This document shows positions 21,114-31,885 of a DNA stretch of 64,000 bases, in pieces. The DNA is from Rhodoligotrophos defluvii. GTDB lineage: Bacteria > Pseudomonadota > Alphaproteobacteria > Rhizobiales > Im1. The position numbers and the translations under genes are program-made. Position 1 is the first letter of the stretch. Each line of letters starts with the position of its first letter. The stretch is from assembly GCF_005281615.1 (NCBI RefSeq), contig NZ_SZZM01000001.1, positions 919,001 to 983,000 on the forward strand, given 5' to 3'. The notes beneath the pieces were generated by a model. That model ran no database searches and was not told the DNA's origin. It was given only the letters and a program-made list of their open reading frames with translations.

Positions 21114-23066
21114 ATGGCGTCCAGCAGGGCGACATCTGTGGATGCCTTGCCTTGGCACACCGGCCTTGCGCACATTCACCCCGACCAACATCTCTCGGAT
21201 CTCCTTCTGGCACGAGGCTGGATCACCGGCCGCGATCTCCGGATCGCGCAGGAGCTCGCCGCGGCAGCGGACGAGCCGCTGGGGCGCGTGCTGATCGCCG
21301 AAGGACTTGTCGATCAATCCACGCTCGCCGCCGCCCTTGCGGACGTGACTGGCCTGCCGCGCACCTCATCAGCCGAGCTGCACGCTGCGCTCGCCCGGCT
21401 TTCTGCCGAAACTGTGCAAGATGTGCTGCTGACAGGCTATCTTCCCCTCTGTCTTGGCGATAGCGGTCCGCTTTACGCGACCGCGGACCCCGCTCCATGG
21501 CGCGGCGCCGAAATGGGCATGCCGGTCGCCGGTCTGATGACGGCCGATGAGCTTCGCGCGGCATGTCTGCACGTCTGGGGCGGCGCCCTGCTGCACCATG
21601 CCCGAGACCGGCTGGCCGATAGCCTGCCCCAGTATTCCGCACGGCGTCGGCTGTCGCGTGGCCAAATCGCCGCGGCCCTTGCCCTGCTGATCGCGGCCGG
21701 CGTGTCTCTCTGGCTGGCCCCGCCAGCCGCCATGCTGGCCGCCGCGGTGCTGCTCTGCACGGTGTTCCTTTCGGTCATTGCCCTGAAAGGGCTGGCGCTG
21801 ATTGCCGACAGGCCCGCGCACCACGTTGCCCCTGACGCACGCCTGCCGGACAGCGAGCTGCCTGTCTACAGCATCCTGGTGCCGGCGTTCAGAGAGGCGG
21901 AGGTGCTGCCTCACCTGATCGATGCCTTGCTGGCGCTGGACTACCCGGCAGCGAAGCTCGACATCAAGATCATCCTCGAGCGGGAGGATTGGGAGACGCG
22001 CTGTGCCCTGGCGAAGATGAGCCTTCCCGGTTGCTTCGAGACGGTGGTGGTGCCGAAGCTCATGCCACAGACGAAGCCGAAGGCGCTCAACTACGCCATG
22101 CGCTTCGTCCGCGGAACATATCTCGTCATCTATGACGCAGAAGATAGGCCGGAGCCGGATCAACTACGGCAGGCAGTCGCCCGCTTTGCTCAGGAACCGG
22201 ATGACGTCGCCTGCCTGCAGGCGCGCCTGTCCTATTTCAATCACGGCGAGAATTGGCTCACCCGGCAGTTCACCATTGAATATGCGGCGCTGTTCGACCT
22301 GCTTTTACCGGTGCTGGCACGCTTTGGCCTGCCACTGCCACTTGGGGGAACCTCCAACCATTTCCGCGTGGACGTTCTGCGCGCAGTTCACGCCTGGGAT
22401 CCGTTCAACGTGACCGAGGATGCGGATCTGGGCTTGCGCTTTGCCCGGCTGGGGTACCGGGTTGGAGTTATCGCGAGCACCACCTATGAGGAAGCGAATT
22501 GTCGGCTGGGCAACTGGCTCCGACAGCGATCGCGCTGGATAAAGGGCTGGATGCAGACGTGGTTGGTGCACATGCGCGCGCCCGGTCTGCTGCTGCGCGA
22601 GCTCGGCTGGCGCGGGTTTATCACCTTCCAGGCTGTCACTGCGGGCATTGTGCTCTCAGGCCTGCTGCACCCCCTCTGCGTGGGTGTCCTGCTATGGAAA
22701 GCCGTGACTGTTGATCCCTTGGCAGTCCAACTCACGCCGCTGGAATGGCTGCTCGCCGGTCTGGGCACCATCGTTTTCGTCTCCGGACTGGTGGTGGCGC
22801 TTGCATCCGGCATGGTCGCACTCGGCCACCGGCCCGAGCTGCTCTATCTACGTAGGTCTCTGCTCACAATGCCGGTTTACTGGCTGCTGATCTCGGCCGG
22901 TGCTTGGTACGCTCTCTGGGAACTTGTCCGCAGACCCTTCCACTGGCAGAAGACGCGCCACGGCCTTTCGCGGCAGGCACGCCATCACCAGACCGCAGGT
23001 CACAAGCGAGGCCGCGCGTCCCCGCGCGGCGCGGCTGAGACCCAGCTCGTGCCCACAGGCCGTTAG
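21114..23066 (+). CDS. Membrane-bound family 2 glycosyltransferase with GspE-type N-terminal domain
   Basis: Inverting polysaccharide-type glycosyltransferase of 650 residues. The N-terminal part (about 20-165) is soluble and has the pattern LSDLLLARGWIT...LGRVLIAEGLVDQSTLAAAL, as in the GspE/PilB N-terminal domain. Two or three hydrophobic helices follow (182-225), then the GT-A catalytic domain (about 250-485) with YDAEDRPEPDQL, TEDADLGLRFARLG and the processive QRSRW motif (471-475). Several C-terminal helices complete it. These features fit exopolysaccharide or cellulose-synthase-like enzymes, but the product is unknown and no other polysaccharide genes are nearby. GGAAGAG precedes the ATG at 21114; a second ATG is at 21099. 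Confidence 0.85.
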   Translation: MASSRATSVDALPWHTGLAHIHPDQHLSDLLLARGWITGRDLRIAQELAAAADEPLGRVLIAEGLVDQSTLAAALADVTGLPRTSSAELHAALARLSAETVQDVLLTGYLPLCLGDSGPLYATADPAPWRGAEMGMPVAGLMTADELRAACLHVWGGALLHHARDRLADSLPQYSARRRLSRGQIAAALALLIAAGVSLWLAPPAAMLAAAVLLCTVFLSVIALKGLALIADRPAHHVAPDARLPDSELPVYSILVPAFREAEVLPHLIDALLALDYPAAKLDIKIILEREDWETRCALAKMSLPGCFETVVVPKLMPQTKPKALNYAMRFVRGTYLVIYDAEDRPEPDQLRQAVARFAQEPDDVACLQARLSYFNHGENWLTRQFTIEYAALFDLLLPVLARFGLPLPLGGTSNHFRVDVLRAVHAWDPFNVTEDADLGLRFARLGYRVGVIASTTYEEANCRLGNWLRQRSRWIKGWMQTWLVHMRAPGLLLRELGWRGFITFQAVTAGIVLSGLLHPLCVGVLLWKAVTVDPLAVQLTPLEWLLAGLGTIVFVSGLVVALASGMVALGHRPELLYLRRSLLTMPVYWLLISAGAWYALWELVRRPFHWQKTRHGLSRQARHHQTAGHKRGRASPRGAAETQLVPTGR

Positions 23067-23272
23067 CTCCGGCGGAACCGACAGAACGCCGGCGGAGCCT
23101 GGCAATCGAATTTTGCGCGGCAACATTCCTGTCGCCATCACCCGGCAATCGTCTAATCTGCCGTTCTGGTCGCGCCGACGGGTAAACCTGGCCCGCCCGT
23201 TTCTCACACTGCTTCCATTCATGATGCGGCTTTGGAAGCGAGCTGAACTCTTTCCGCGAGGGAGGATTTGTC

Positions 23273-24457
23273 TTGGCTGATGCAGTAATCGTGTCCACCG
23301 CACGCACGCCGATCGGTAAGGCTTATCGTGGGGCCCTGAACGACACGCCCGGCCCGACCATGGCAGCCCACGCCATTTCGCATGCGGTTGCGCGCGCCGG
23401 GCTTGAGCCGGGCGAAGTGGAGGATGTGGTTATCGGCTGCGCCATGCCGGAGGGAACCACCGGCTATAATGTCGGCCGCCAAGCCGCTTTGCGCGCCGGC
23501 TTGCCGGTCTCAATCGCCGGCACCACGGTCGATCGGCAGTGCGCCTCCGGTCTTCAGGCCATTGCCAATGCGGCGCGCGCAATCAAGCTCGGCGAGATTT
23601 CGATCGCGGTCGGCGGCGGGGTCGAATCGATCAGCCTTGTGCAGAACGAGCACGCCAACAGCTACCGACGCCAGGACCCCGAACTTTTGGCGCTGCATCC
23701 GCATATGTACATGGCCATGATCGACACGGCGGAGGTGGTCGCGGCGCGGTATGGGATCACGCGTGAGGCGCAGGACGCTTACGCCTTGGAGAGCCAGCGG
23801 CGGACCGCGGCCGCACAACAGGCTGGCCGCTTCAAGGATGAGATCATGCCCATCGCCACCCGCATGGTGGTCACGGACAAGAAAACCGGCGAAGTATCCC
23901 ATCGCGATGTCACCCTCTCAAGCGACGAAGGCAACCGGCCGGATACGACTGCCGAAGGCTTGGCGGCACTCAACCCGGTGCGCGGGCCCGATGCGGTGAT
24001 CACGGCCGGAAATGCCAGTCAGCTCTCCGACGGGGCGAGCGCTTGCGTAATCATGGAGGGATCCCTGGCGGCCCGCCGTGGTCTGGAGCCGCTGGGCCTG
24101 TTCCGCGGCATGGCAGTGGCCGGCTGCGAGCCGGACGAGATGGGCATCGGCCCCGTCTACGCGGTTCCCAAGCTGCTGAAGCAGCACGATCTGACAGCGG
24201 ACGACATTGATCTGTGGGAGCTCAACGAAGCTTTCGCAGTGCAGGTGATCTACTGCCGTGATCGGATCGGCATTGATCCGGACAAGTTGAATGTGAACGG
24301 AGGCGCCATTTCCATAGGCCATCCCTACGGGATGTCGGGTGCTCGGCTCGTCGGACATGCCTTGATTGAGACCAAACGGCGCGGCGGCCGGTTTGCGGTC
24401 GTCACCATGTGCGTCGGCGGCGGCATGGGCGCAGCCGGTCTATTCGAGGTCGCTTGA
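23273..24457 (+). CDS. Acetyl-CoA acyltransferase (thiolase)
   Basis: Thiolase of fatty-acid degradation or acetoacetyl-CoA metabolism. All three catalytic parts are present in 394 residues: the nucleophilic Cys in [12 protein letters not shown], the base His in [17 protein letters not shown], and the second Cys in [15 protein letters not shown]. The order and the [10 protein letters not shown] segment are closer to FadA-type 3-ketoacyl-CoA thiolases than to PhaA. The start is TTG at 23273, six bases after GAGGGAGGA, a very strong ribosome site. It stands alone between the glycosyltransferase and a convergent MarR gene. Confidence 0.92.
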   Translation: MADAVIVSTARTPIGKAYRGALNDTPGPTMAAHAISHAVARAGLEPGEVEDVVIGCAMPEGTTGYNVGRQAALRAGLPVSIAGTTVDRQCASGLQAIANAARAIKLGEISIAVGGGVESISLVQNEHANSYRRQDPELLALHPHMYMAMIDTAEVVAARYGITREAQDAYALESQRRTAAAQQAGRFKDEIMPIATRMVVTDKKTGEVSHRDVTLSSDEGNRPDTTAEGLAALNPVRGPDAVITAGNASQLSDGASACVIMEGSLAARRGLEPLGLFRGMAVAGCEPDEMGIGPVYAVPKLLKQHDLTADDIDLWELNEAFAVQVIYCRDRIGIDPDKLNVNGGAISIGHPYGMSGARLVGHALIETKRRGGRFAVVTMCVGGGMGAAGLFEVA

Positions 24458-24712
24458 AACTGAGACCGGAGGTAAGAGCGCTGACGCAATATCGTCGCGG
24501 CGGTGGTGCAGCGCGATACGCCGCTCTAAAGCATTGTTCTGCGCGGGCCTACGTGTTCCCGCAGCACAACCTGGTGCGGCCGGATCTAGCTAGGCAGTGC
24601 AGCTGGGCTCGCACATCGTTCCGCTTGACGCAATCTCCGCTGATTTCGGCCCCCCACGAGCCGATCTTCAGGTCATTTGTCAGCTGGAACGTTCGCTTGT
24701 CTTTAGGCGTCG

Positions 24713-25231
24713 CTAGGCATCGGCGCGAGCGCGGCGCTTTGATTTCGTTTCTGCCAATTTCAGCGCTCCATTCGCAGCCTGATCAAGCTGCAGGGAATAC
24801 GCTTCGGAGACAGCCTGCAAGGCACTCAGGAAATCCTGTTGTAGCGCCCGCGGTATCGCGTTGACGATTTCCCGGTCGACGAGGGCAGCACCAGGCTGCG
24901 CTGCCTGCAGGGCGCGCCGCCCCGCCGCAGAGAGTTTGATCGCATTCGTGCGGCCATCCTCTCGTGTTCTCTTTCTTTGCAAGTAGCCATGCTTCAGCAG
25001 ACGCGCCACCAGATCGGCCAAAGTGGACCGATCGATTCCGGTTATACGCACCAGCTGTGTCTGGCTGGCACCCTCGTTCTGTGCCACAGCGAGTAGAACA
25101 GTGAACTGACGATGGGTCAGCCCGCTATAGCCAATCTGATCCGCGAACAGATTCGAGGCATACTGTGCCGCGCGCTTCAAGAGATGAAACGCCGATCTGT
25201 TCAGATCAAAGGCTTCGTCGTTTTCTGCCAT
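24713..25231 (-). CDS. MarR-family transcriptional regulator
   Basis: Winged-helix repressor-type protein of 172 residues. The MarR core is clear: GLTHRQFTVLLAVAQNEGASQTQLVRITGIDRSTLADLVARLL (recognition helix) and the wing KRTREDGRTNAIKLSAAGR. N- and C-terminal helices for dimerisation flank it, and the tail is basic. Ligand and targets cannot be read. It converges with the thiolase gene (255 bases between the stops); the next gene upstream on the same strand is yciB, 409 bases away. Confidence 0.9.
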   Translation of the reverse strand: MAENDEAFDLNRSAFHLLKRAAQYASNLFADQIGYSGLTHRQFTVLLAVAQNEGASQTQLVRITGIDRSTLADLVARLLKHGYLQRKRTREDGRTNAIKLSAAGRRALQAAQPGAALVDREIVNAIPRALQQDFLSALQAVSEAYSLQLDQAANGALKLAETKSKRRARADA

Positions 25232-25640
25232 ACTAAAGCCCCCGTATACAAGTCCTCACCTGCGGCAGATCGCTCCGCCGCCTTCCCATGCCGATCAGGC
25301 TCCTGTTCCCCCAAGCGGCAAGCATCGATGACCTCGCCACGTGTCGAGAGCCCAACCGGCTATTAAGGTCAGGAATGCTTTTCCCCGCACCTCCAACCTC
25401 AATGCCGTTCAACCGAAGTCGCAAAGGTTACGCCTCTCGGTTGCTTTCATTTTAAATGAATAAATCAGAACAGCAGGGACGGCAATTCGTTCCGTGAGCT
25501 AAACCAACTATGGTTGCACCGGCCCTGACGCGACGGTCCTAGAAAAAGACCGGACTTCCGCACGGTTACAATCGGATTGTCAGCGGGACATCCGCACGGA
25601 AATCAAAACCGGATTGTGAAATTCGTGTCCACGATTGCAG
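25232..25640 (-). other. Gene-free region between marR and yciB (about 410 bases)
   Basis: No coding frame is supported. The middle (25440-25500) is AT-rich and may hold the MarR-gene promoter. Near the yciB end it has an imperfect pair of direct repeats: TCCGCACGG at 25557-25565 and again at 25591-25599, each followed by CGGATTGT (25573-25580 and 25610-25617). No clean terminator was seen for yciB. Confidence 0.4.
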
Positions 25641-26246
25641 TTATCGATCTCCGTTCTCGGAATTCTTTTGATCGATCAGATAAGTCCGGATCACTGGCAG
25701 CTGCATGGCGGCGAACAGTAACGTCAAGGGCATCACTCCGAACACCTTGAAGCTAACCCAGAATTGTGTTGAAAAGTTGCGCCAGACGATCTCGTTGAGT
25801 GCTGCCAGAAAGAGGAAGAACAGGGCCCAACGGAACGTGAGCTTGTCCCAGCCCGCATCCTCCAGCATCAGAGCTTCCCCCAAAACTGGCTTGAGCAGAG
25901 ACTTTCCGAAAGCCAGTCCACCGATCAGGATCATACCGAACAACGCGTTCACAATGGTAGGCTTCATTTTGATGAACAATTCATCCTGAAGCAGAAGTGT
26001 CAGTCCTCCGAAGGCGACCACGAAGACGCCGGTCACCAAAGGCATGATGGGCAGGCGCCGGACCAGGAACCAGGTGACCGCCAGCGCAGCCACGGTCGCG
26101 ACCATGTAAGCAAAGGTGGCGGCGAATATCCCGGCGCGGGCATTGACGAGAAAGAACGCCAGAAGTGGGCCGAGCTCGACTGTGAGCTTGAGCACAGGGC
26201 CCAGTGCCCGGTCGCCCCTGCCGGCGGGCTCGAGCTTCTCGCTCAT
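25641..26246 (-). CDS. yciB: Inner-membrane septation protein A (YciB)
   Basis: Integral membrane protein of 201 residues of the YciB/IspZ family, linked to cell-envelope and division integrity. It has five hydrophobic helices and the family blocks [51 protein letters not shown], and [20 protein letters not shown]. Its ATG overlaps the ftsY stop by four bases (ATGA), so mtaB, ftsY and yciB are translationally coupled. Confidence 0.93.
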   Translation of the reverse strand: MSEKLEPAGRGDRALGPVLKLTVELGPLLAFFLVNARAGIFAATFAYMVATVAALAVTWFLVRRLPIMPLVTGVFVVAFGGLTLLLQDELFIKMKPTIVNALFGMILIGGLAFGKSLLKPVLGEALMLEDAGWDKLTFRWALFFLFLAALNEIVWRNFSTQFWVSFKVFGVMPLTLLFAAMQLPVIRTYLIDQKNSENGDR

Positions 26247-27553
26247 CGCAGCCCCGCAATCGAGCGGGCAAAGTCGTCGGCTTCGAACGGCTGCAGGTCC
26301 GCAACGCCTTCACCCACCCCTATGGCATGGACCGGCAGCTTGAACTTCTCCGCCACCGCAACCAATATGCCGCCGCGAGCGGTGCCGTCGAGCTTGGTCA
26401 TCACCAGCCCGGTAACGCCGGCGACCTTTTGGAAAATTTCGACCTGATTGACCGCGTTCTGGCCCGTTGTCGCGTCGAGCACCAGCACCACCGCGTGCGG
26501 CGCGCTCTCATCCTGCTTGCGCAAGACCCGTACGATCTTCTGCAGCTCCGCCATCAGATCAGATTTATTCTGTAGACGGCCCGCCGTGTCGATCATCAGG
26601 ACGTCGGCACGTTCCGCTCGCGCCCTCTGCAGCGCGTCATAGGCCAGGCCAGCGGCGTCCGCTCCAATGTCCTTGGCCACGACAGGTGCGCCGACCCGCT
26701 CGCCCCAGATCTTGATCTGCTCCACCGCCGCAGCGCGAAAGGTGTCGCCGGCCGCCAGCACCACCTGCTTGCCCTGCGCCTTGAACTGGGCAGCCAACTT
26801 GCCGATGGTGGTGGTCTTGCCGGTCCCGTTCACGCCCACCACCATGATGACGAACGGCCGTTTGTCACCGTCGACCCGAAGCGGTTGCGCCACCGGCCGC
26901 AGCACATCCGCCACCTCCTTGGCCAGAACCCGCTTCACCTCGTCTGGCTCGATCTGCTTGTCATAACGCCCGGCAGCCACCCGCTCGGTGATCCGCGCCG
27001 CTGTCTCCACGCCAAGGTCCGCCTGGATCAAGATGTCTTCCAGATCCTGCAGCGTGTCCTCGTCAAGTCTGCGCTTGGTGAAGATGTCGGTGATGCCCGT
27101 GCCGAGCGACTGCGACGACTTGCGCAAGCCCTCCGTAAGCCGCTGAAACCAGTTCCGCCTTGCTGGATGCTCGTGCTCGTCCGACGGCGCCTCGACGGGA
27201 GGCCCGTCTTGAGGCGCCAAAGGCAAGTCGCCAGCCGTCGGTGCTTCGGCACGACCCGGCTGCTCCACATCGACAGAGGCGGCTTCAGCTTGATCCCGGT
27301 CGACAGCCGGAGCGGCACTTTCCGAAACCGGCGCAGCCTGGGAAGCCGGCACGGCCCCTGCGCCCAGCTCCGTCTCATCCGCAGCCAGAGCATTGGGCCC
27401 CGTGGCGTCGCCAGCTTCGACTTCGTGGTCCGAGGCGCCTTTTTTGTCTGCGGCGCCCTCAGGTGCTGTGCTCCGGCGCTCCTCTTCCGCCTGAGCATCA
27501 CGGCCGAAGCCGAACCATCGCTTGAACCGGCTGATGCTGTTCTGCTCTGTCAT
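26243..27553 (-). CDS. ftsY: Signal recognition particle receptor FtsY
   Basis: SRP GTPase receptor that delivers ribosomes to the membrane. The 436 residues comprise an acidic, Ala/Pro-rich N-terminal A region (to about 130), the N domain, and the G domain with [10 protein letters not shown] (240-249), [23 protein letters not shown] and [12 protein letters not shown]. The frame is open to 27868 but only [17 protein letters not shown] gives a membrane-targeting N-terminus. The ATG overlaps the mtaB stop by four bases. Its RNA partner, ffs, is also in this window at about 62.7 kb. Confidence 0.95.
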   Translation of the reverse strand: MTEQNSISRFKRWFGFGRDAQAEEERRSTAPEGAADKKGASDHEVEAGDATGPNALAADETELGAGAVPASQAAPVSESAAPAVDRDQAEAASVDVEQPGRAEAPTAGDLPLAPQDGPPVEAPSDEHEHPARRNWFQRLTEGLRKSSQSLGTGITDIFTKRRLDEDTLQDLEDILIQADLGVETAARITERVAAGRYDKQIEPDEVKRVLAKEVADVLRPVAQPLRVDGDKRPFVIMVVGVNGTGKTTTIGKLAAQFKAQGKQVVLAAGDTFRAAAVEQIKIWGERVGAPVVAKDIGADAAGLAYDALQRARAERADVLMIDTAGRLQNKSDLMAELQKIVRVLRKQDESAPHAVVLVLDATTGQNAVNQVEIFQKVAGVTGLVMTKLDGTARGGILVAVAEKFKLPVHAIGVGEGVADLQPFEADDFARSIAGLR

Positions 27554-28821
27554 GCCAACACTCGCCCGACAAGTGAGCCGGAGGTTGCCTGGATGACGTC
27601 GACCTCCACCACCGAGCCCGGTGTGACCGGCTCCGCCAAGCGCACAGGGGCATAATGCTGGGTACGGCCAGTCGTTTCCGTTTCGGCCAGCACCTGACGC
27701 CGGGCGCCGACTTCCCCCAAGAGGAAGCCGGCAAGCCGCTGCTCGCCCAGAGCACGCAACGCCGCTGCCCGGCGCTTGATGGTGCCCCCGGGCACCTGCG
27801 GCATGCGCGCGGCGGGCGTGCCTGGCCGCGGGGAATAGGGGAACACATGCAGGAAGGTCAGGCCGCACTCCTCCACCAGCCGGCAGGAATTGGCAAACAT
27901 TTCATCGGTTTCGGTGGGGAAGCCGGCAATGATGTCCGCGCCGAAGACGGCGTCCGGCCGCAGCCGGCGCACCGCCTCGCAGAACGCAATGGAATGGCCG
28001 CGCAGGTGGCGCCGCTTCATCCGCTTCAGGATCAGGTCGTCGCCGGACTGCAGCGAGAGGTGGAAATGCGGCATCAGCCGCTCTTCCTCGGCAATGGCGC
28101 GCATCAGGTCCTCGTCGGCTTCGACCGAATCCAATGAGGAGAGCCGTAGCCGCTGAAGCTCCGGCACCAGCCTCAACACCCGCCGCACCAGCCCGCCCAA
28201 GCTCGGCTTGCCCGGCAGGTCAGCCCCATACGCGGTAATGTCCACACCGGTGAGCACAATCTCGCGATAGCCGCGCGCGACCAGATTGCGAACCTGTGCC
28301 ACCACCTCCCCCGCCGGCACGGAGCGGGAATTGCCTCGGCCGAAGGGAATGATGCAGAAGGTGCAGCGATGGTCGCATCCGTTCTGGATCTGCACGAAGG
28401 CGCGGGTCCGCTCGGCAAACCCGTCCACCATATGGGATGCGGTTTCCCGCACCGACATGATCTCGTTGACCACGACCTTTTCATGCGCCCCGGCGCCGAA
28501 ATCCGCCCCGACGCGCCGCCAGGGCGCAGCCTTCAGCTTGTCCTCGTTGCCCAGCACGAGGTCCACCTCGTCCATGGCGGCGAAGCTCGCCGGGTCGATC
28601 TGTGCCGCGCAGCCCGTGACCACGATGCGCGCCTGCGGTCGCTCGCGCCGGGCGCGGCGGATCGCTTGCCTCGCTTGCCGCTGCGCCTCCGCCGTCACCG
28701 CGCAAGTATTGATGATGATTGTATTTTCGAGGGCCGCCGCGTCCGCGTGCGCGCGCATGACCTCGGACTCATAAGTATTGAGCCGACAACCAAAGGTGAT
28801 GATGTCGATCTGTGCCGTCAT
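27550..28821 (-). CDS. mtaB: tRNA t6A37 methylthiotransferase MtaB
   Basis: Radical SAM enzyme that adds a methylthio group to t6A at position 37 of ANN-decoding tRNAs. Three N-terminal Cys for the auxiliary cluster are at 12, 40 and 71, and the radical SAM motif is CDHRCTFC (149-156). The family signature FCIIPFGRGNSRS and FLHVFPYSPRPGTPA are present; a TRAM-like tail closes the 423 residues. The arrangement FGCRLNTYESE rather than the MiaB pattern supports MtaB. First gene of the mtaB-ftsY-yciB overlap operon. Confidence 0.93.
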   Translation of the reverse strand: MTAQIDIITFGCRLNTYESEVMRAHADAAALENTIIINTCAVTAEAQRQARQAIRRARRERPQARIVVTGCAAQIDPASFAAMDEVDLVLGNEDKLKAAPWRRVGADFGAGAHEKVVVNEIMSVRETASHMVDGFAERTRAFVQIQNGCDHRCTFCIIPFGRGNSRSVPAGEVVAQVRNLVARGYREIVLTGVDITAYGADLPGKPSLGGLVRRVLRLVPELQRLRLSSLDSVEADEDLMRAIAEEERLMPHFHLSLQSGDDLILKRMKRRHLRGHSIAFCEAVRRLRPDAVFGADIIAGFPTETDEMFANSCRLVEECGLTFLHVFPYSPRPGTPAARMPQVPGGTIKRRAAALRALGEQRLAGFLLGEVGARRQVLAETETTGRTQHYAPVRLAEPVTPGSVVEVDVIQATSGSLVGRVLA

Positions 28822-28902
28822 AACACATGCAGATACGGTGTCCGGTACGAATACGCAAATCCGGAGTCGCCATTTTGGCCTGGCGGCATGAAATTCCGTC
28901 CA

Positions 28903-29643
28903 TCAAGATGCCTGTCGCTTGCGCAGCACGAGCAGCCAGTCCACGCCATCCAGGGCGCCTCGACTGAGGCTATCGAAAAAAAGCGCGCTTTCGATTTGGC
29001 TGGCCAAATCCCTGCCCAGCTCAGCGGACCAGGCAGGAGAGCTCAGGCGGCCGGTACACAGATATTCTCGGAACATGTCGGCCGTCTTGGGAAAACGGCC
29101 ATCCTCGATCTGCTCCGGCTGCCACCCAAGATCCTCGATCGCGTAATAGCCTCCCGGCCTTACGTGTGGAAACAGCTCACGGAAGCTGATCTGCTGGTGT
29201 TGCGAGGCATGGCTGCCGTCGTCGATCACGATGTCGAACCCGCCAGGCGAGGCGGCCGCCACACGCTGGAGATCGCTCGCGCTGCCTTGATCGCCCTGGA
29301 GAATGATGCAATCGGGAATCGGCGGCCCCTCATAGGCGCACAGATCAAGCCCATGGAGCCGCGCTGCGTGGAAATACCGCCGCCACATCTCCAGAGAGGG
29401 CGCCCGGGTGATCACGTTTCGGGATTGTCCGGCATTGGCTGTGTTGGGCCGCAGCAAGCCGATCTCGAGGAGCGCTACAGGGGCACGCCGCAAAGGCTTG
29501 AACAGGGTGTGATAGACGCGGGTGTAGCCGTGGCCAAAACCAAATCCGGCAAGATAGCCGTGGACCTTGTCGCTGCGATAGCAAACGGCCAAGCGATCGA
29601 GACTTGAGTCACTGAAACGCCGGTCACGCCGGAGAATTCGCAT
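28903..29643 (-). CDS. Class I SAM-dependent methyltransferase (MycE-like)
   Basis: A 246-residue methyltransferase. The pattern LLEIGLLRPNT, then SLEMWRRYFHAARLHGLDL, then GDQGSASDLQ and FDIVIDDGSHASQHQQISFRELFPHVRPGGYYAIEDLGW matches the metal-dependent sugar O-methyltransferase group that includes MycE of mycinamicin synthesis. The Asp pair in IDDGSH and ED in YAIEDLG are the expected metal ligands. No antibiotic or glycan genes are near, so the substrate is unknown. The gene is alone, divergent from typA. Confidence 0.75.
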   Translation of the reverse strand: MRILRRDRRFSDSSLDRLAVCYRSDKVHGYLAGFGFGHGYTRVYHTLFKPLRRAPVALLEIGLLRPNTANAGQSRNVITRAPSLEMWRRYFHAARLHGLDLCAYEGPPIPDCIILQGDQGSASDLQRVAAASPGGFDIVIDDGSHASQHQQISFRELFPHVRPGGYYAIEDLGWQPEQIEDGRFPKTADMFREYLCTGRLSSPAWSAELGRDLASQIESALFFDSLSRGALDGVDWLLVLRKRQAS

Positions 29644-29850
29644 AGAAGACGCTTCTGGATAGATTCGACGGATCGAATAATCTCCGCAGCTCTGGCGACA
29701 GTCAAGGGTTGCGGTATTCGCATGCTAAAATCAGGTGTTGCAAATTGCGCGTTGCATATGCGACAGGCCTTTTGCTTCAGGACACGATAGCAAACCTGCA
29801 CAGGTCGTTTCATCCCTTGGTCCAGCGAGCTATAGCGCCTTGGCACGGGC

Positions 29851-29878
29851 TTGCGCCGGAGGGCTGGTCTCCTATATA
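29851..29878 (+). promoter_or_regulatory. Possible typA promoter
   Basis: TTGCGC (29851-29856) and TATATA (29873-29878) are 16 bases apart, about 65 bases before the typA ATG. The -10 box is good and the -35 box only partial. The rest of the 299-base gap between the methyltransferase and typA contains no supported gene. Confidence 0.4.
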
Positions 29879-29942
29879 TGCGGCGCATCATCGCAAGCCG
29901 CGGGTTGAAACACGCCCGCGGCCATTTCATTCAGGCAGCGCC

Positions 29943-31772
29943 ATGCACCTTCGCAATATCGCCATCATCGCCCATGTCGACCACGGCAAGACCACGCTGG
30001 TCGACCGGCTGCTGGCGCAGTCTGGCGCCTTCCGCTCGAACCAGCGCGTGATGGAGCGCGCCATGGACTCCAACGACCTGGAGCGGGAACGGGGAATCAC
30101 GATCCTTGCCAAGGTCACCTCGGTGCCCTGGGGCGACACGCGCATCAATATCGTGGACACGCCGGGGCATGCGGATTTTGGCGGCGAGGTCGAGCGCATC
30201 CTGCACATGGTGGACGGCGCGGTGCTGCTGGTGGACGCCGCCGAGGGACCGATGCCGCAGACCAAGTTCGTGGTCGGCAAGGCGCTGAAGATCGGCCTGC
30301 GCCCCATCGTGGTGATCAACAAGATCGACCGGCCGGACGAGCGGCACACCGAGGTGCTGAACGAGATCTTCGATCTGTTCGTCGCGCTCGATGCGACCGA
30401 TGAGCAGCTCGATTTCCCCGTGCTGTACGGCTCGTCCAAACAGGGCTGGATGGCGGCGGACCCGGCCGGGCCCCAGCAGGACATGGCCCCCCTGTTCGAC
30501 CTTGTGCTGCAGCATGTGCCAGCCCCGCGCACCGAGGAAGGGCCCTTCCGGCTGCTGGCCACCACCATCGAAGCGGATCCCTATCTCGGCCGCGTGCTGA
30601 CGGGACGGATCGCCTCGGGTTCGGTGAAGCCCAATATGACCGTGAAGGCGCTCGCCCGCGACGGCCGGGTGCTGGAAGAAGCGCGCATCTCCAAAGTGCT
30701 GGCGTTCCGCGGGCTCGAGCGCACCCCCATCGATGTGGGCGAGGCCGGCGACATCGTGGCGCTGGCCGGCCTCAAGACAGCGACCGTCGCCGACACCATT
30801 GCCGCCCCGGAAGTGAGCGAGCCGATCAAGGCCCAGCCTATCGACCCGCCGACCCTGTCCATGACGTTCCGCATCAATGACGGCCCGCTGGCCGGCCAGG
30901 AGGGAGACAAGGTGCAGAGCCGCGTCATCCGCGAGCGGCTGCTGCGCGAGGCGGAAGGCAACGTGGCGCTCAAGGTGACGCCGAGCAGCGAGGTCGACAG
31001 TTTCGAGGTCGCCGGGCGCGGGGAATTGCAGTTGGCCGTGCTCATCGAAACGATGCGGCGAGAGGGCTTCGAGCTCACCGTCGGCCGGCCGCGCGTGGTC
31101 ATGAAGCGCGACGAAGCCAGCGGCGAGTTGCTGGAGCCAATCGAGGAAGTGACCATCGACGTCGATGAGGACTATGCCGGCGCGGTGGTGCAGAAATTGT
31201 CCGAGCGCCGTGCCGAGCTCGTGGACATGCGGCCGTCTGGCGGCGGCCGGCAGCGGCTCGTCTTCAAGGCGCCGACCCGCGGTCTCATCGGCTATCACAG
31301 CGAGCTTCTGTCCGACACCCGCGGCACCGGCATCATGAACCGGGTCTTCCACGCCTATGCGCCCTATGCCGGCGACATTCCGGCACGGCGCACCGGCGTG
31401 CTGATCTCGAACGGCGATGGCGACGCTGTGGCCTATGCCCTGTGGAACCTGGAGGACCGTGGCCCGATGTTCATTCATCCTGGCACCCGGGTCTATGCCG
31501 GCATGATCGTGGGCGAACACACCCGCGGCAATGACCTGGAGGTGAACGTCCTCAAGGGTAAGAAGCTCAGCAATGTGCGCGCCGCCGGCAAGGACGAGAA
31601 CGTCATCCTCACGCCTCCGGTCAACATGACCCTGGAAAAGGCGCTGGCCTTCATCGCCGATGACGAGCTGGTGGAGGTCACGCCGAAATCGATCCGGCTG
31701 CGCAAGGCTATTCTCGATCCCCATGAGCGCAAGCGGGCTGAACGCAGCAAAGCGGCCGAGATGAGCGCTTGA
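29943..31772 (+). CDS. typA: Ribosome-associated GTPase TypA/BipA
   Basis: Translational GTPase related to EF-G, involved in ribosome assembly and stress adaptation. The G domain starts [21 protein letters not shown], and G3 is [14 protein letters not shown], with NKIDRP for G4. EF-G-like domains II, III and V follow, and the BipA-specific C-terminal domain ends at 609 residues. The signature [11 protein letters not shown] is intact. The frame extends upstream to 29709, but the ATG at 29943 matches the family N-terminus. Confidence 0.96.
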   Translation: MHLRNIAIIAHVDHGKTTLVDRLLAQSGAFRSNQRVMERAMDSNDLERERGITILAKVTSVPWGDTRINIVDTPGHADFGGEVERILHMVDGAVLLVDAAEGPMPQTKFVVGKALKIGLRPIVVINKIDRPDERHTEVLNEIFDLFVALDATDEQLDFPVLYGSSKQGWMAADPAGPQQDMAPLFDLVLQHVPAPRTEEGPFRLLATTIEADPYLGRVLTGRIASGSVKPNMTVKALARDGRVLEEARISKVLAFRGLERTPIDVGEAGDIVALAGLKTATVADTIAAPEVSEPIKAQPIDPPTLSMTFRINDGPLAGQEGDKVQSRVIRERLLREAEGNVALKVTPSSEVDSFEVAGRGELQLAVLIETMRREGFELTVGRPRVVMKRDEASGELLEPIEEVTIDVDEDYAGAVVQKLSERRAELVDMRPSGGGRQRLVFKAPTRGLIGYHSELLSDTRGTGIMNRVFHAYAPYAGDIPARRTGVLISNGDGDAVAYALWNLEDRGPMFIHPGTRVYAGMIVGEHTRGNDLEVNVLKGKKLSNVRAAGKDENVILTPPVNMTLEKALAFIADDELVEVTPKSIRLRKAILDPHERKRAERSKAAEMSA

Positions 31773-31885
31773 GGCCAGGCGGTCCTGATGTGCCTTTCGG
31801 CAGCTGGCGGGTTGACGCAAGCCACCCCTGCCCTGCACCATCCCTTGCCGTCCGAGCAGGACGATCAGCGAGGGAGGGCGATCCA

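Noticed and set aside
29931-31841. 636-codon reverse frame opposite typA
   Set aside because: Antisense shadow; TypA is complete and conserved on the + strand.
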